Numbered from the stretch's first letter, positions 18,295 to 32,670 are shown. The stretch: DNA of 64,000 nucleotides from Pseudomonas putida (GCF_022627325.1 NZ_JAETZZ010000001.1:496001-560000), one strand, 5' to 3'. Made by a program: numbers and translations. Notes: generated from the sequence alone by a model not told the origin.

Positions 18295-19098
18295 ATGTTT
18301 CTGAGTGAGCTGTATCGGTATCCGGTGAAGTCGGCGCAGGCGCAGCGCCTGCAGGCTTCACGGGTCGACAATCTGGGGTTGGCGGGTGACCGACGCTGGC
18401 TCGTGGTCGAGCAAGACAACGGGCGCTTTCTCACCCAGCGCGCCTGGCCGCAGCTCAGCCAGCTCAAGGCTGGCGAAGGGGAGGCGGGTACGCTGCTGCT
18501 GGAGGCCCCGGGGCTGCCCGCTCTGCATGTGAAGGTGCCGCCTGCAGATGATGGCCTGCGCGGCGTGACCATCTGGCGTGACACGTTGCGTGTGCCGGAT
18601 GCCGGCGATGAGGCGGCGGCCTGGTTATCGCAATTGCTCGGCAAGCCAGTGCGGCTGGTCCACTGCCCGGCGCACCGGGCGCGCTACCTGCCCAGCGGTT
18701 ATGGCTTGAACAGCGACAGGGCGGCCTTCCCCGATGGTTTCCCGTTATTGCTGATTGGCGAGGGTTCGCTGCAAGAGCTGAACCGGCGCATTGGCCGGCC
18801 CATGGAGATGCTGCGTTTTCGACCCAACCTGGTGGTGCAGGGGGCAGAGCCGTTTGCCGAAGATGGCTGGAAGCGTATTCGCATTGGCGGGCTGGAGTTT
18901 CGCCTGCTCAAGCCGAGCGTGCGGTGCATCTTCACCACGCTGGACCCTGAAACCGGAGCGCGCAGCCCGGACCGGGAGCCGTTGACCACCCTCAAGACCT
19001 TTCGCGAGCGCGAGGGTGACATCCTGTTCGGGCAGAACCTGGCGGTGGATGGCTGTGGGCGGCTTGAGGTAGGGATGAAGGTCGAAGTGCTGGAGTAG
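18295..19098 (+). CDS. MOSC domain protein, YcbX-like without ferredoxin domain
   Basis: A 267-aa protein with an N-terminal beta-barrel (MFLSELYRYPVKSAQAQRL) and a C-terminal MOSC domain (about 115-265) containing VRCIFTTLDPETGARSPDRE, where the cysteine is the expected molybdenum ligand. MOSC enzymes bind molybdenum cofactor and often reduce N-hydroxylated compounds. E. coli YcbX carries an extra C-terminal 2Fe-2S domain; this protein stops before it, so it would need a separate electron donor. Start at 18295 has a GGCAGGG site. Confidence 0.85.
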   Translation: MFLSELYRYPVKSAQAQRLQASRVDNLGLAGDRRWLVVEQDNGRFLTQRAWPQLSQLKAGEGEAGTLLLEAPGLPALHVKVPPADDGLRGVTIWRDTLRVPDAGDEAAAWLSQLLGKPVRLVHCPAHRARYLPSGYGLNSDRAAFPDGFPLLLIGEGSLQELNRRIGRPMEMLRFRPNLVVQGAEPFAEDGWKRIRIGGLEFRLLKPSVRCIFTTLDPETGARSPDREPLTTLKTFREREGDILFGQNLAVDGCGRLEVGMKVEVLE

Positions 19099-19113
19099 CG
19101 GTAGCAAGCAGGT

Positions 19114-19143
19114 GCCTCTTCGCGAGTTGGCCCGCGAAGAGGC
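19114..19143. terminator. Inverted repeat between convergent MOSC and slt genes
   Basis: GCCTCTTCGCG-AGTTGGCC-CGCGAAGAGGC forms a strong hairpin in the 54-bp gap between two gene ends. It may serve as a bidirectional terminator, and it resembles the REP class of palindromes; there is no U-run. Confidence 0.6.
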
Positions 19144-19152
19144 GGCGTTGCT

Positions 19153-21081
19153 TCACATGTCGTCGAAATACCGCTCGTGCCAGTCCACCAATGGCTGTGG
19201 TGCGTTGAGCTTCTGCCCGTAGATCACCGAGTAAGACAGCACGTTCTGCACATACTGACGCGTCTCGTCGAACGGAATCGATTCCACCCACACATCGAAG
19301 CTCAGGTGCTTGGCGCCCTTGAGCCATTGGCGCACGCGCCCGGGGCCGGCGTTGTAGGCGGCGGACGCCAACACCCGGTTGCCGTTGAACTGGCCGTGCA
19401 CCTGGCTCAGATAAGCTGCGCCCAGCTGAATGTTGGTGTCCGGGTTGAGCACCTGGCGCGGCGACGCCAGCGGAATGCTGAACTTGCGCGCGGTTTCCTT
19501 GGCTGTGGCCGGCATCAACTGCATGAGACCACTGGCACCTACACTGGAGCGCGCATCCTCCATGAAGGCACTTTCCTGGCGGGTGATTGCGAACACCCAG
19601 CTTGAGTGCAATCCACGCACCTTGGCTTCGCGTACCAGCGTGTCGCGGTGGGCCATCGGGAAGCGGATGTCCAGGTCATCCCAGTACTTGGCCTGGCTGA
19701 TGGTGCGAATGGCCGGGAAGTACCAGCGCAGGTCATAGGCCAGGCGCGCCTGGGCAACCATTTCGTCGCGGCTGAAGTGGCGGCTGACGTGATACCACTC
19801 GCGGCGGCCGTCGACGATCTGGCCACGGGCATGGAATTCCAAGGCGCGCTGGATGCCCGGCGTATTGCGTACCTTACGCACCAGTTGCGGGCTCAGCACC
19901 AGTGGCTTGTTGTTGAGCTGGTAAGGGGTTTGCGCCCGGTCGGCCGCGAGGAATCCGTAGAAGTCCCGTTCGCGCGCCACGTTCTTGTACAGCAGCAGGC
20001 TTTGCGGGTTGTTTGGCTGGGCCAGTTCCAGGCTGCGCGCTTGCCAGTACTGCCAGCGGCTGCTGCTGGCCAGGTCTTGCGGCAGGCGCTTGGTCAGTTC
20101 GTAGGCGTCTTCCCAGCGGCCCAGGCGCAACAGCAGGCGCAGACGCCACTCGGTGACGGTGTTGTCCCGCAGCTCTGGGTCATAGCGGGTCATCAGGTCA
20201 AGGGCACGCGGGTCATAGCGGCGTGCCAGGGTCAGGCCGATTTCACGGGCGATGGCCACTTTCTCGTCGCTGGAGAAATGCATGCGCTGGGCGTAGTCGT
20301 CGAGCAGGGCCATGGCCCGCTCAGGGTTCTGGCGAGCCAGGCGGCGCAAGCCCAGGCTCACTACATCGGACATCGCCTCGTTGACCGGTGTGAAGCGCGA
20401 TGGCTGGTTGAGCAATTCGGGTTTTTGCGCGACATCGACCAGCAGGCGGCCTTGCGGGCCGAGCGTGGTCAGGGATTTGACCAGGCTGTTGGCCAGGGCA
20501 TAGTTGCGCGCCTGGGCTGCCAGTTTGGCGCGGTTCCAGCGCTTGGCCTCGGTCAACTGACCTTCGGCGGCCCACATGCCGAACAGGGCGTCGCAGGCGG
20601 CCGGTTGCGACTTGCCTACGTTCCACAGTTTCTCGGCGCTGGCATAACCCTCGGCGCGCAGGCCGTGGCTGAGTTGATACTGGCCGTTGAGGCAGTCCAG
20701 TTCGGTGAAGTTGAGCTTGGGGTCGTAGTACTTGACGAAGGTGTCCCACTCGCCGCGTTCGGCCAGCCAGCGCAACCAGCGCAGTTTCATCCAGTTGGCC
20801 TGGGGAAGGTCGCCATGTTTGGCCAGAAACGCTTCGATTTCCTGGTTGCTGGCGCTTTTCAGCCGAGCGGTCAGTTCGTCGTAGGCCAGGTAGGGCGTCA
20901 GCGGGTAGTCGCGCAGGGCCTGGGCATAGCGCAAGTACGGGCCTTTGTCGCCCTTGGCCAAGGCACGCTTGGCCTCGTCGTAGTACTGACGTTGCTGAGA
21001 GAGGTCGATGGCCTGCGCCGCGCTGGCGGTGGCGGCGGTAAGCAGCAGGCAGGAAGCAATCTGTAACAGGCGGCTGCGCAT
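19153..21081 (-). CDS. slt: Soluble lytic murein transglycosylase
   Basis: Periplasmic enzyme that cleaves glycan strands to 1,6-anhydro muropeptides. About 642 aa from ATG 21081, which starts a clean signal peptide (MRSRLLQIASCLLLTAATAS, cut after AQA). The long helical superhelix (about 25-450) precedes a C-terminal goose-lysozyme-like domain with the catalytic glutamate in ITRQESAFM, the motif GASGLMQLMPATAKETA, and AAYNAGPGRVRQWL. Length matches E. coli Slt70. An in-frame ATG at 21105 is possible. It is divergent from uup. Confidence 0.94.
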   Translation of the reverse strand: MRSRLLQIASCLLLTAATASAAQAIDLSQQRQYYDEAKRALAKGDKGPYLRYAQALRDYPLTPYLAYDELTARLKSASNQEIEAFLAKHGDLPQANWMKLRWLRWLAERGEWDTFVKYYDPKLNFTELDCLNGQYQLSHGLRAEGYASAEKLWNVGKSQPAACDALFGMWAAEGQLTEAKRWNRAKLAAQARNYALANSLVKSLTTLGPQGRLLVDVAQKPELLNQPSRFTPVNEAMSDVVSLGLRRLARQNPERAMALLDDYAQRMHFSSDEKVAIAREIGLTLARRYDPRALDLMTRYDPELRDNTVTEWRLRLLLRLGRWEDAYELTKRLPQDLASSSRWQYWQARSLELAQPNNPQSLLLYKNVARERDFYGFLAADRAQTPYQLNNKPLVLSPQLVRKVRNTPGIQRALEFHARGQIVDGRREWYHVSRHFSRDEMVAQARLAYDLRWYFPAIRTISQAKYWDDLDIRFPMAHRDTLVREAKVRGLHSSWVFAITRQESAFMEDARSSVGASGLMQLMPATAKETARKFSIPLASPRQVLNPDTNIQLGAAYLSQVHGQFNGNRVLASAAYNAGPGRVRQWLKGAKHLSFDVWVESIPFDETRQYVQNVLSYSVIYGQKLNAPQPLVDWHERYFDDM

Positions 21082-21302
21082 GATACGTCCGGGCAGTTGA
21101 ACCATGGGAAAGTGACGGCGGAGCCAACACTGTTGGAAGCTATTGTTCTAGCTTAGCTGTTTGCCGGCAGCGGGTGAAAGCACTGTGCTTGTATCAAGGC
21201 GTTAAGACCGACCGGATGTCGCAATGCCCTGGCAGCGCGGGCAACTTAATGCTGGAACGGGCCAACTCAGGTAGAATGCGCGCCCGCTTTCTGGAGACGA
21301 AC

Positions 21303-23231
<1,929 letters not shown>

Positions 23232-23240
23232 GCCAGTCCC

Positions 23241-23334
23241 GGCCTCATCGCCGGCAAGCCGGCCCCCACAGGGTAGCCACTGTTCTTGCGAACGGTGGAG
23301 ATCCTGTGGGGGCCGGCTTGCCGGCGATGAGGCC
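23241..23334. repeat. Pair of inverted REP elements (32-bp perfect arms)
   Basis: Positions 23241-23272 and 23303-23334 are exact reverse complements over 32 bases, with the core GCCGGCTTGCCGGCGATG, separated by 30 bp. They lie between the ends of uup and the universal stress gene and could stall or terminate transcription from both sides. Confidence 0.92.
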
Positions 23335-23346
23335 AGCCAGGCTGGG

Positions 23347-23787
23347 TCATTCCTTCTTCTGCAACCGCACCGCCAGTACATCGCACGGCGCCCCATGCAG
23401 TACGTCGTTGGCCGTTGAGCCCAGCAACAACGCCAGGCCATGGCGGCCGTGGCTGCCCACCACGATCAGGTCGCAGTTCTGCTCCTTGGCGAGCTGGTGG
23501 ATCTCCTGGCGCGGTTGGCCATAGGTCAGGTGAGAATCACCGCGATTGATCTCGGGGTACTTGTTGAACAGGCGGTCCATACGCTCCTTGGCCTGATCGA
23601 ACTGTTGCTGCTGCAACTGCGACAGGTCCATTGGCACGTCACCGCCAAAGGCCATGGCCATGGGTTCGACGATATGGACCAGCGAGACCTTGGCGTGTGT
23701 GGGGTCGGCGAGCTTCATGGCACGCTTGATCACCGGGTCGCACTCTTCGGTGAGGTCGACGGCGACCAGAAGATGTTGGTAAGGCAT
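23347..23787 (-). CDS. Universal stress protein (UspA family)
   Basis: A 146-aa nucleotide-binding stress protein. It begins MPYQHLLVAVDLTEECDPVI and contains the ATP-binding signature G-2x-G-9x-G-S/T in VVGSHGRHGLALLLGSTAND. I chose ATG 23787, preceded by AGGAG at good spacing; the longer frame to 23874 has no such site. Its role is generally stress survival; the specific trigger is unknown. It is convergent with uup across the REP pair. Confidence 0.92.
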   Translation of the reverse strand: MPYQHLLVAVDLTEECDPVIKRAMKLADPTHAKVSLVHIVEPMAMAFGGDVPMDLSQLQQQQFDQAKERMDRLFNKYPEINRGDSHLTYGQPRQEIHQLAKEQNCDLIVVGSHGRHGLALLLGSTANDVLHGAPCDVLAVRLQKKE

Positions 23788-23895
23788 GAGCTGTACTCCT
23801 GACAATCGCGATAGTAGAAGTATGGTCGCTTCGGGCGGGTGTTGCGTGAAACTGAGTAACCCGCTCATTTGCAACGCTTTATGGGATCTACAGAT

Positions 23896-24333
23896 ATGAC
23901 GGTATTGCTGGTGGTGTCAATCCTTGCGCTGATTCTCAGCCCTTTCGCCTGGCTGCGTCAGTCGCGCAAGCAAGGTGAGCAGATGAGCCTGCGCCTGGAG
24001 GCGCGGCGCATGGGGCTGGCCATGCAACTGGCGCCGCAGCAGTGGCCGCACTGGCTGGAAAAAGAGCCGCCCAGCCCTTGCCCGCAGTACCATCGGGCGC
24101 GCAGGCGTGGGCATGAAGACAGCTGGTGCTACTGGCAAGTCAGCCCGGGTGTGTGGTGCAACCAGTGGCGTGAAGTGTGTGAGGTAACGCGCCTGAATGA
24201 TGTTTTCTCGCGGCTGCCGGGCACCGTCTACAAGGTCGAGGCCGACAAGCGCATGCTCGCGCTTTACTGGAGCGAGCGAGGTGACAAATCTGTGTTGCAG
24301 GATATTGCCTACGCGTTTGAAACCCTCGCCTGA
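23896..24333 (+). CDS. Hypothetical single-pass membrane protein, 145 aa
   Basis: Starts with a hydrophobic helix (MTVLLVVSILALILSPFAWL) followed by a basic cytoplasmic-looking domain rich in Trp and Arg (e.g. SWCYWQVSPGVWCNQWREVC). No named family is recognised. Third codon positions are G/C-rich, which supports a real gene. It is divergent from the universal stress gene and followed by a very strong hairpin. An upstream in-frame start at 23869 is less likely because the helix would not be N-terminal. Confidence 0.7.
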   Translation: MTVLLVVSILALILSPFAWLRQSRKQGEQMSLRLEARRMGLAMQLAPQQWPHWLEKEPPSPCPQYHRARRRGHEDSWCYWQVSPGVWCNQWREVCEVTRLNDVFSRLPGTVYKVEADKRMLALYWSERGDKSVLQDIAYAFETLA

Positions 24334-24343
24334 CCTCCCTTGA

Positions 24344-24406
24344 ACGACAAAGCGGCAACCTGGCACCCGCCCGCAAGGGGTGAATGCCAGGTTGCCGCTT
24401 TGTCGT
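24344..24406. terminator. 22-bp perfect hairpin downstream of the hypothetical gene
   Basis: Positions 24344-24365 pair perfectly with 24385-24406; the 19-nt loop contains a further CCC/GGGG pairing. A second small hairpin TTCTGC-TGC-GCAGAA follows at 24407-24421. The U-run is short (TTTCT), so termination is likely but the stem is longer than a typical terminator needs. Confidence 0.75.
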
Positions 24407-24822
24407 TTCTGCTGCGCAGAAAAGGCCAGGCAGGCCGGGAATTTCTTCAAGCAAGTGGCAGTGTAGCCATCCTGCGGCGCTGTGTAGCCAAAAAAAAAGC
24501 AATGGCCTCCTTTTTGTGGTCAATCGCTGACATGAATGATCAGTGATCACTGTCACCATGATTTACACCCACACCCTACAAAATGACCGGAAAGTCGCAT
24601 TTTCACGGTGCCTGTAAGCATTTGACAACGCCGACCTTTTCGGAGAATGTGTGCATACCCAAATCAAACGGGCGTATGAATTGAGCGTTTGTATGTCACA
24701 TCGCTCATCCAGAATCCCGACTAGCGCGCTGACGGGTGTGCCTGGGCAGAAGCAGCGAAGCGCTGCTTTTCCACCAGCGATCGGCGTGTACAGTTCAGCT
24801 TCCATATCGTGGAGATCAGTTG
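24407..24822. promoter_or_regulatory. fadBA leader region with candidate PsrA-type repeat
   Basis: A ~415-bp non-coding stretch before fadB. It contains a perfect 6-bp inverted repeat CAAACG (24665-24670) and CGTTTG (24686-24691) with centres 21 bp apart. The half-sites match the PsrA palindrome found before psrA, but the spacing is wider. The rest shows A/T-rich segments suited to a promoter and no gene. Confidence 0.45.
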
Positions 24823-26970
<2,148 letters not shown>

Positions 26971-26995
26971 GCAGCCAACGCCTTTGAGAGAGTAG

Positions 26996-28186
<1,191 letters not shown>

Positions 28187-28202
28187 TCGCGTAGCGGGAC
28201 AG

Positions 28203-28236
28203 CAGCCGGGGCCTTGTGCCCCGGCTTTTGTTTTTT
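28203..28236 (+). terminator. Intrinsic terminator of fadBA
   Basis: AGCCGGGGC-CTTGT-GCCCCGGCT followed by TTTGTTTTTT, a classical rho-independent terminator shortly after fadA. Confidence 0.93.
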
Positions 28237-28265
28237 ACAGAATTTGTTTCAAGAGGGAAGGCGAC

Positions 28266-28517
28266 ATGCAGATACAACCAGGCGTATACCGGCATTACAA
28301 AGGGCCTGAGTACCGTGTCTTCAGTGTCGCACGGCACTCCGAAAGCGAAGAGTGGATGGTTTTCTACCAATGCCTGTATGGTGACTACAGCTTCTGGGTA
28401 CGACCACTTTCGATGTTCCAGGAGTCAGTCGAGGTTGACGGCGAGCAGGTGCCACGCTTTGCTTTGGTCAAGGCCGAAGAAGGGTTGCCTGAGCTGCTTG
28501 GCAAGGCGCGCGAGTGA
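28266..28517 (+). CDS. DUF1653-type small protein
   Basis: An 83-aa protein beginning MQIQPGVYRHYKGPEYRVFS and containing EEWMVFYQCLYGDYSFWVRP, the pattern of the DUF1653 family (a small beta-rich fold of unknown function). ATG 28266 has GAGGGAAGG upstream. It lies between fadBA and topA on the same strand, after the fadA terminator, so it is probably transcribed on its own. Confidence 0.85.
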   Translation: MQIQPGVYRHYKGPEYRVFSVARHSESEEWMVFYQCLYGDYSFWVRPLSMFQESVEVDGEQVPRFALVKAEEGLPELLGKARE

Positions 28518-28617
28518 ACGACCGCGCTTGACCTCACTCTATTGCCACTATATATAGCGGTGCCGCGTCCGGCACCTGACGCGTTCTTCATCTTCAGATT
28601 CAGGAATACTCCGATCC

Positions 28618-31227
28618 ATGGGCAAATCGCTGGTCATTGTGGAATCCCCGGCCAAGGCCAAGACCATCAACAAGTACCTGGGCAACCAGTACGTGGTGAA
28701 GTCGAGTATCGGCCACATCCGTGACCTCCCCACCAGCGGTTCGGCCAGCGCCAGCAAAGAGCCGGCCGCCAAGCGTGGTAAGGCTGCGGGTGAGGCTCCG
28801 GCCCTGTCGCCCAAAGAAAAGGCCCGTCGCCAGTTGGTGGCGCGCATGGGCGTCGACCCCGAGCACGGCTGGAAGGCCAAGTACGAGATCCTGCCTGGCA
28901 AGGAAAAGGTGATCGACGAGTTGCGCCGGCTGGCCAAGGATGCTGACACCATCTATCTCGCAACCGACTTGGACCGCGAAGGGGAGGCCATCGCCTGGCA
29001 CCTGCGCGAGGCCATCGGTGGAGACGACACCCGCTACAAGCGCGTGGTGTTCAACGAAATCACCAAAAAGGCCATCCAGGATGCGTTCTCGCAGCCTGGC
29101 GAGCTCGATATCGATCGCGTCAATGCCCAGCAGGCGCGCCGCTTCCTGGACCGCGTGGTGGGCTACATGGTCTCGCCGCTGCTGTGGGCCAAGATCGCCC
29201 GTGGCCTCTCGGCCGGGCGTGTCCAGTCGGTGGCCGTGAAGCTGGTGGTCGAGCGTGAGCGCGAGATCCGCGCCTTCATTCCGGAAGAATACTGGGAAGT
29301 GCACGCCGACCTTGGCACCGCCAAGCAAGCCAAGGTGCGTTTCGAGGTGACCCGCGAGAAGGGCGAGGCATTCAAGCCGCTGAACGAAGCCCAGGCCATG
29401 GCTGCGCTGAGCAAGCTCAAGGCGTCCAGCTACAGCGTGGTCAAGCGTGAAGACCGCCCGACCAGCAGCAAGCCGTCGGCACCGTTCATCACCTCCACCC
29501 TGCAACAGGCTGCGAGCAACCGCCTGGGCTTCGGTGTGAAGAAGACCATGATGATGGCTCAGCGCCTTTACGAAGCGGGCTACATCACCTACATGCGTAC
29601 CGACTCGACCAACCTGTCGGTCGACGCGCTGGACATGGCGCGCAGTTACATCGAGCGCGAGTTCGGCAAGCAGTACCTGCCCGAGGCACCGCTGGTGTAC
29701 GGCAGCAAGGAAGGCGCTCAGGAGGCCCACGAAGCGATTCGTCCTTCCGACGTCAACACGCACCCAACCAAGCTCAGCGGCATGGAACGTGACGCCGAGC
29801 GCCTCTACGAACTGATCTGGCGCCAATTCCTCGCCTGCCAGATGCCGCCTGCCCAGTACCTGTCCACCAGCGTGACCGTGGCTGCCGGTGATTTCGAGTT
29901 GCGTGCCAAAGGCCGCATCCTCAAGTTCGACGGTTACACCCGTGTGTTGCCGCAGCAGAGCAAGCCGGGCGAAGATGACGTGTTGCCGGAAATGGTCCAG
30001 GGTGAGGCGCTCAAGCTGATCCAGATCGACCCCAGCCAGCACTTCACCAAGCCACCTGCGCGCTTCACCGAAGCCAGCCTGGTCAAGGAAATGGAAAAGC
30101 GCGGCATCGGTCGCCCTTCGACGTATGCGGCCATCATTTCCACCATCCAGGACCGCGGCTACGTCACGCTGCACAACCGCCGCTTCTACTCCGAGAAGAT
30201 GGGCGACATCGTTACCGAGCGCCTGTCGGAAAGCTTCGCCAACCTGATGGACTACGGCTTCACCGCGGACATGGAGGAGAACCTCGATGACGTGGCCCAG
30301 GGCGAGCGCGACTGGAAAAACGTGCTGGACGAGTTCTACGGCGACTTCAGCAAGAAGCTGCTGACGGCCGAGTCCGCCGAGCACGGCATGCGTGCCAACC
30401 AGCCGACCATGACCAACATTCCGTGCAAGGAATGTGGGCGTCCGATGATGATCCGCACTGCCTCCACCGGCGTGTTCCTGGGTTGCTCGGGTTACAGCCT
30501 GCCGCCCAAAGAGCGCTGCAAGGCCACCGTCAACCTGGTGCCGGGCGATGAAATCGCTGCGGATGACGAAGGTGAGTCGGAGTCGCGCGTGCTGTTGGGC
30601 AAGCACCGCTGCCCGATCTGCTCCACGGCCATGGATGCTTACCTGCTCGACGAGAAGCACAAGCTGCATATCTGCGGTAACAACCCTGATTGCGTCGGCT
30701 ACGAGATCGAAGAGGGCAGTTACCGCATCAAGGGTTACGAAGGGCCGAGCCTGGAGTGTGACAAGTGCGGCAGCGAGATGCAGCTCAAGACCGGCCGCTT
30801 CGGCAAGTTCTTCGGTTGCACCAACCCGGCGTGCAAGAACACCCGCAAGCTGCTCAAGAGCGGCGAGGCGGCTCCACCCAAGATGGACAAGGTGGACATG
30901 CCAGAGCTCAAGTGCGAGAAGGTCGACGACACCTATGTGCTGCGTGATGGTGCTTCTGGGTTGTTCCTGGCCGCCAGCCAGTTCCCCAAGAATCGCGAGA
31001 CCCGTGCACCGCTGGTCATGGAGATCGTGCCGCACAAGCACGAGATTGACCCCAAGTACCACTTCCTGTGCGATGCGCCGCAGAAAGATCCGGAAGGTCG
31101 CCCGGCAGTGATCCGCTACAGCCGCAAGACCAAGGAGCAATACGTGCAGTCCGAGGTCGATGGCAAGCCTACCGGCTGGAAGGCGTTCTACGACGGCAAT
31201 GCCTGGAAGGTCGAAGACAAGCGCTGA
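28618..31227 (+). CDS. topA: DNA topoisomerase I
   Basis: Type IA topoisomerase that relaxes negative supercoils, 869 aa. The Toprim domain is at the N-terminus ([17 protein letters not shown], and later [14 protein letters not shown]). The active-site tyrosine is Tyr325 in [13 protein letters not shown]. The C-terminus carries three cysteine zinc-ribbon motifs, e.g. [16 protein letters not shown] and CDKCGSEM, and a positively charged tail. A Ser/Ala/Lys-rich insert ([20 protein letters not shown]) occurs near residue 40, as in other Pseudomonas TopA. A hairpin follows. Confidence 0.97.
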   Translation: MGKSLVIVESPAKAKTINKYLGNQYVVKSSIGHIRDLPTSGSASASKEPAAKRGKAAGEAPALSPKEKARRQLVARMGVDPEHGWKAKYEILPGKEKVIDELRRLAKDADTIYLATDLDREGEAIAWHLREAIGGDDTRYKRVVFNEITKKAIQDAFSQPGELDIDRVNAQQARRFLDRVVGYMVSPLLWAKIARGLSAGRVQSVAVKLVVEREREIRAFIPEEYWEVHADLGTAKQAKVRFEVTREKGEAFKPLNEAQAMAALSKLKASSYSVVKREDRPTSSKPSAPFITSTLQQAASNRLGFGVKKTMMMAQRLYEAGYITYMRTDSTNLSVDALDMARSYIEREFGKQYLPEAPLVYGSKEGAQEAHEAIRPSDVNTHPTKLSGMERDAERLYELIWRQFLACQMPPAQYLSTSVTVAAGDFELRAKGRILKFDGYTRVLPQQSKPGEDDVLPEMVQGEALKLIQIDPSQHFTKPPARFTEASLVKEMEKRGIGRPSTYAAIISTIQDRGYVTLHNRRFYSEKMGDIVTERLSESFANLMDYGFTADMEENLDDVAQGERDWKNVLDEFYGDFSKKLLTAESAEHGMRANQPTMTNIPCKECGRPMMIRTASTGVFLGCSGYSLPPKERCKATVNLVPGDEIAADDEGESESRVLLGKHRCPICSTAMDAYLLDEKHKLHICGNNPDCVGYEIEEGSYRIKGYEGPSLECDKCGSEMQLKTGRFGKFFGCTNPACKNTRKLLKSGEAAPPKMDKVDMPELKCEKVDDTYVLRDGASGLFLAASQFPKNRETRAPLVMEIVPHKHEIDPKYHFLCDAPQKDPEGRPAVIRYSRKTKEQYVQSEVDGKPTGWKAFYDGNAWKVEDKR

Positions 31228-31245
31228 TTGTTTCAGCGACGAGAT

Positions 31246-31266
31246 TGGGGCCGCTTAGCGGCCCCA
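31246..31266 (+). terminator. Hairpin downstream of topA
   Basis: GGGGCCGC-TTA-GCGGCCCC followed by ATTTCAT, an intrinsic-terminator-like hairpin 19 bp after the topA stop. Confidence 0.7.
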
Positions 31267-31342
31267 TTTCATGGGTGACAAGTACATCTCGATCCCTGAA
31301 ACTGCAGGTATTCGCCTTGCAGCCTTAGGGAGGTCACTCGAG

Positions 31343-31858
31343 ATGGCCCAGGAACTCTACACCCGCACCAACCAAAAGCTTTTCTTCGCCGGCCTCGCCC
31401 TCGAGTCCATGGCCAAGGCCGCCGACAGCCAGGCCATGAATGCACAAGGCCTTGTGCAGGCCGAGCGTGAGGCTGCTCTATTCCACCTGTATGGTGCGTT
31501 ATTGGGCTTGTGTCACGAGATTGGTGGCTTCTACCGCCTGCCAGCGGCGTCCAGCGTCGAGCAACTGCTTGCCGATGATGCCCTGAATGACATCGCCATC
31601 CCCGAGGTGGCTGAGTTGCTGGAGCTGTCCAGGCAGCGGGAGACCTGGCTGGCGCAACTGCTCAGCGCTTATGCCGATTTGTTCCGACCACCGGTCGCGA
31701 AAAAAACCGCAAAAACCGATGTCACCCAGCCACTCATTCTGGCCGTCAACCTCGACGAACCCGAGCCGGCTGCGCTGTCGCGTGACGATCTGGAAAGCTG
31801 GCGCAACAACCTGAAAGGCTTGGTGAGACGATTCCGTGACGCGTTGAGTGAGTGCTGA
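31343..31858 (+). CDS. Conserved hypothetical protein (DUF6586-like), 171 aa
   Basis: A helical, soluble protein beginning MAQELYTRTNQKLFFAGLAL and ending with VRRFRDALSEC. No catalytic motif is visible. From memory it corresponds to a conserved Pseudomonas gene found next to topA and lexA; the family name DUF6586 is my best recollection. ATG 31343 has GGGAGG upstream; an in-frame start at 31271 falls in the topA terminator. Function unknown. Confidence 0.78.
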   Translation: MAQELYTRTNQKLFFAGLALESMAKAADSQAMNAQGLVQAEREAALFHLYGALLGLCHEIGGFYRLPAASSVEQLLADDALNDIAIPEVAELLELSRQRETWLAQLLSAYADLFRPPVAKKTAKTDVTQPLILAVNLDEPEPAALSRDDLESWRNNLKGLVRRFRDALSEC

Positions 31859-31908
31859 TCTTCGCCCTGGCTGGTACAATGCCCGCCTTTCGCGGAGAAC
31901 AGCCCTTT

Positions 31909-32142
31909 ATGTCTACGTCTTTTCTGGAAATTGTCGAGTTGCCTGATGGCCGAATCGAACTGCGTCGTGCCGAGGATGAAGGCTCCCTGGTAACCCTGGA
32001 TTTCTCGGAAGACGCCAAGGTATTCCTGCAGGGGCAACACGTTGAAGTTGCCAAGGCCATGCTGAGTGTGGGCGTGCAGATGGCGGGGCGCCTCGTGGAT
32101 GGCGAACTCGACCGTGACGAAGGGCCGCGCGTACTTCACTGA
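31909..32142 (+). CDS. Conserved hypothetical protein, 77 aa
   Basis: A small acidic protein, MSTSFLEIVELPDGRIELRR at the N-terminus with a central VTLDFSEDAKVFLQGQHVEV and a C-terminal DRDEGPRVLH. It has no signal peptide. GGAGA lies upstream of the ATG. It sits 50 bp after the DUF6586-like gene on the same strand, probably the same transcript, and is convergent with sulA. Similar small ORFs are kept at this position in Pseudomonas, to my recollection; function unknown. Confidence 0.75.
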   Translation: MSTSFLEIVELPDGRIELRRAEDEGSLVTLDFSEDAKVFLQGQHVEVAKAMLSVGVQMAGRLVDGELDRDEGPRVLH

Positions 32143-32167
32143 TACCCAGGTTGTTTCGGGTCACAGG

Positions 32168-32207
32168 CAAAGCCTGAACATCAGCCGAGGCGGATGTTCA
32201 GGCTTTG
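32168..32207. terminator. 15-bp perfect hairpin overlapping the sulA stop codon
   Basis: CAAAGCCTGAACATC (32168-32182) pairs perfectly with GATGTTCAGGCTTTG (32193-32207). The right arm and loop encode the last codons of sulA on the minus strand and the stop codon lies within the hairpin, so it separates the two convergent genes. Confidence 0.8.
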
Positions 32208-32657
32208 TGCGTTTCCGGCATTGGCTGCACGCACCAGCTGCTGCCGCGCAGTGGCATTGACGCTGCCAAGCCAGCTGACCACGGTATGGCTGCGGCCAAG
32301 GCGCAGGGCGTCACAGGCCAATTGCAGTGGGCTCTGATTGCCGCGCGGCTGCAGCAGCAGGATGCGCTCGCGGTTGAGCCCGGCATCGCGCAACCAGGCC
32401 TGGGTCAGGCTGCCCGGTGGTGCAATAAGCGTCAGCCAGCGGGCCTCCTGCTCTTCGCTCAGTTCGCGGAGCACCGGTGCCAGCAAGGTGTGGCAATGGT
32501 CGGGGGCGCCACGCAGGGACAGTTCACTGAACAGGCCCGGTTCGCTGTTCTTGCGCGCCTGTTCGCTGGCCTTCAGGCCTGGCAGGACCGGTTGGGCGAG
32601 GAAGGCTTCGAACAGTGGAAGCTGTACCTGTTGTTGTGCTTGGACGAACTGTTGCAT
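32181..32657 (-). CDS. sulA: SOS cell division inhibitor SulA
   Basis: FtsZ-binding division inhibitor induced by DNA damage; 158 aa. It belongs to the Pseudomonas SulA family, with RWLTLIAPPGSLTQAWLRDA and SHTVVSWLGSVNATARQQL, a RecA-like fold related to ImuA but without a Walker A motif. ATG 32657 has AGGAGG, an ideal ribosome site, 13 bp after the lexA stop, so lexA and sulA form an operon under the two LexA boxes upstream. The 3' end overlaps a hairpin. Confidence 0.92.
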   Translation of the reverse strand: MQQFVQAQQQVQLPLFEAFLAQPVLPGLKASEQARKNSEPGLFSELSLRGAPDHCHTLLAPVLRELSEEQEARWLTLIAPPGSLTQAWLRDAGLNRERILLLQPRGNQSPLQLACDALRLGRSHTVVSWLGSVNATARQQLVRAANAGNAQSLNIRLG

Positions 32658-32670
32658 GACGCCTCCTGGT

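Noticed and set aside
28600..31140. Minus-strand open frame of 846 codons opposite topA
   Set aside because: Shadow of topA, same reasoning.
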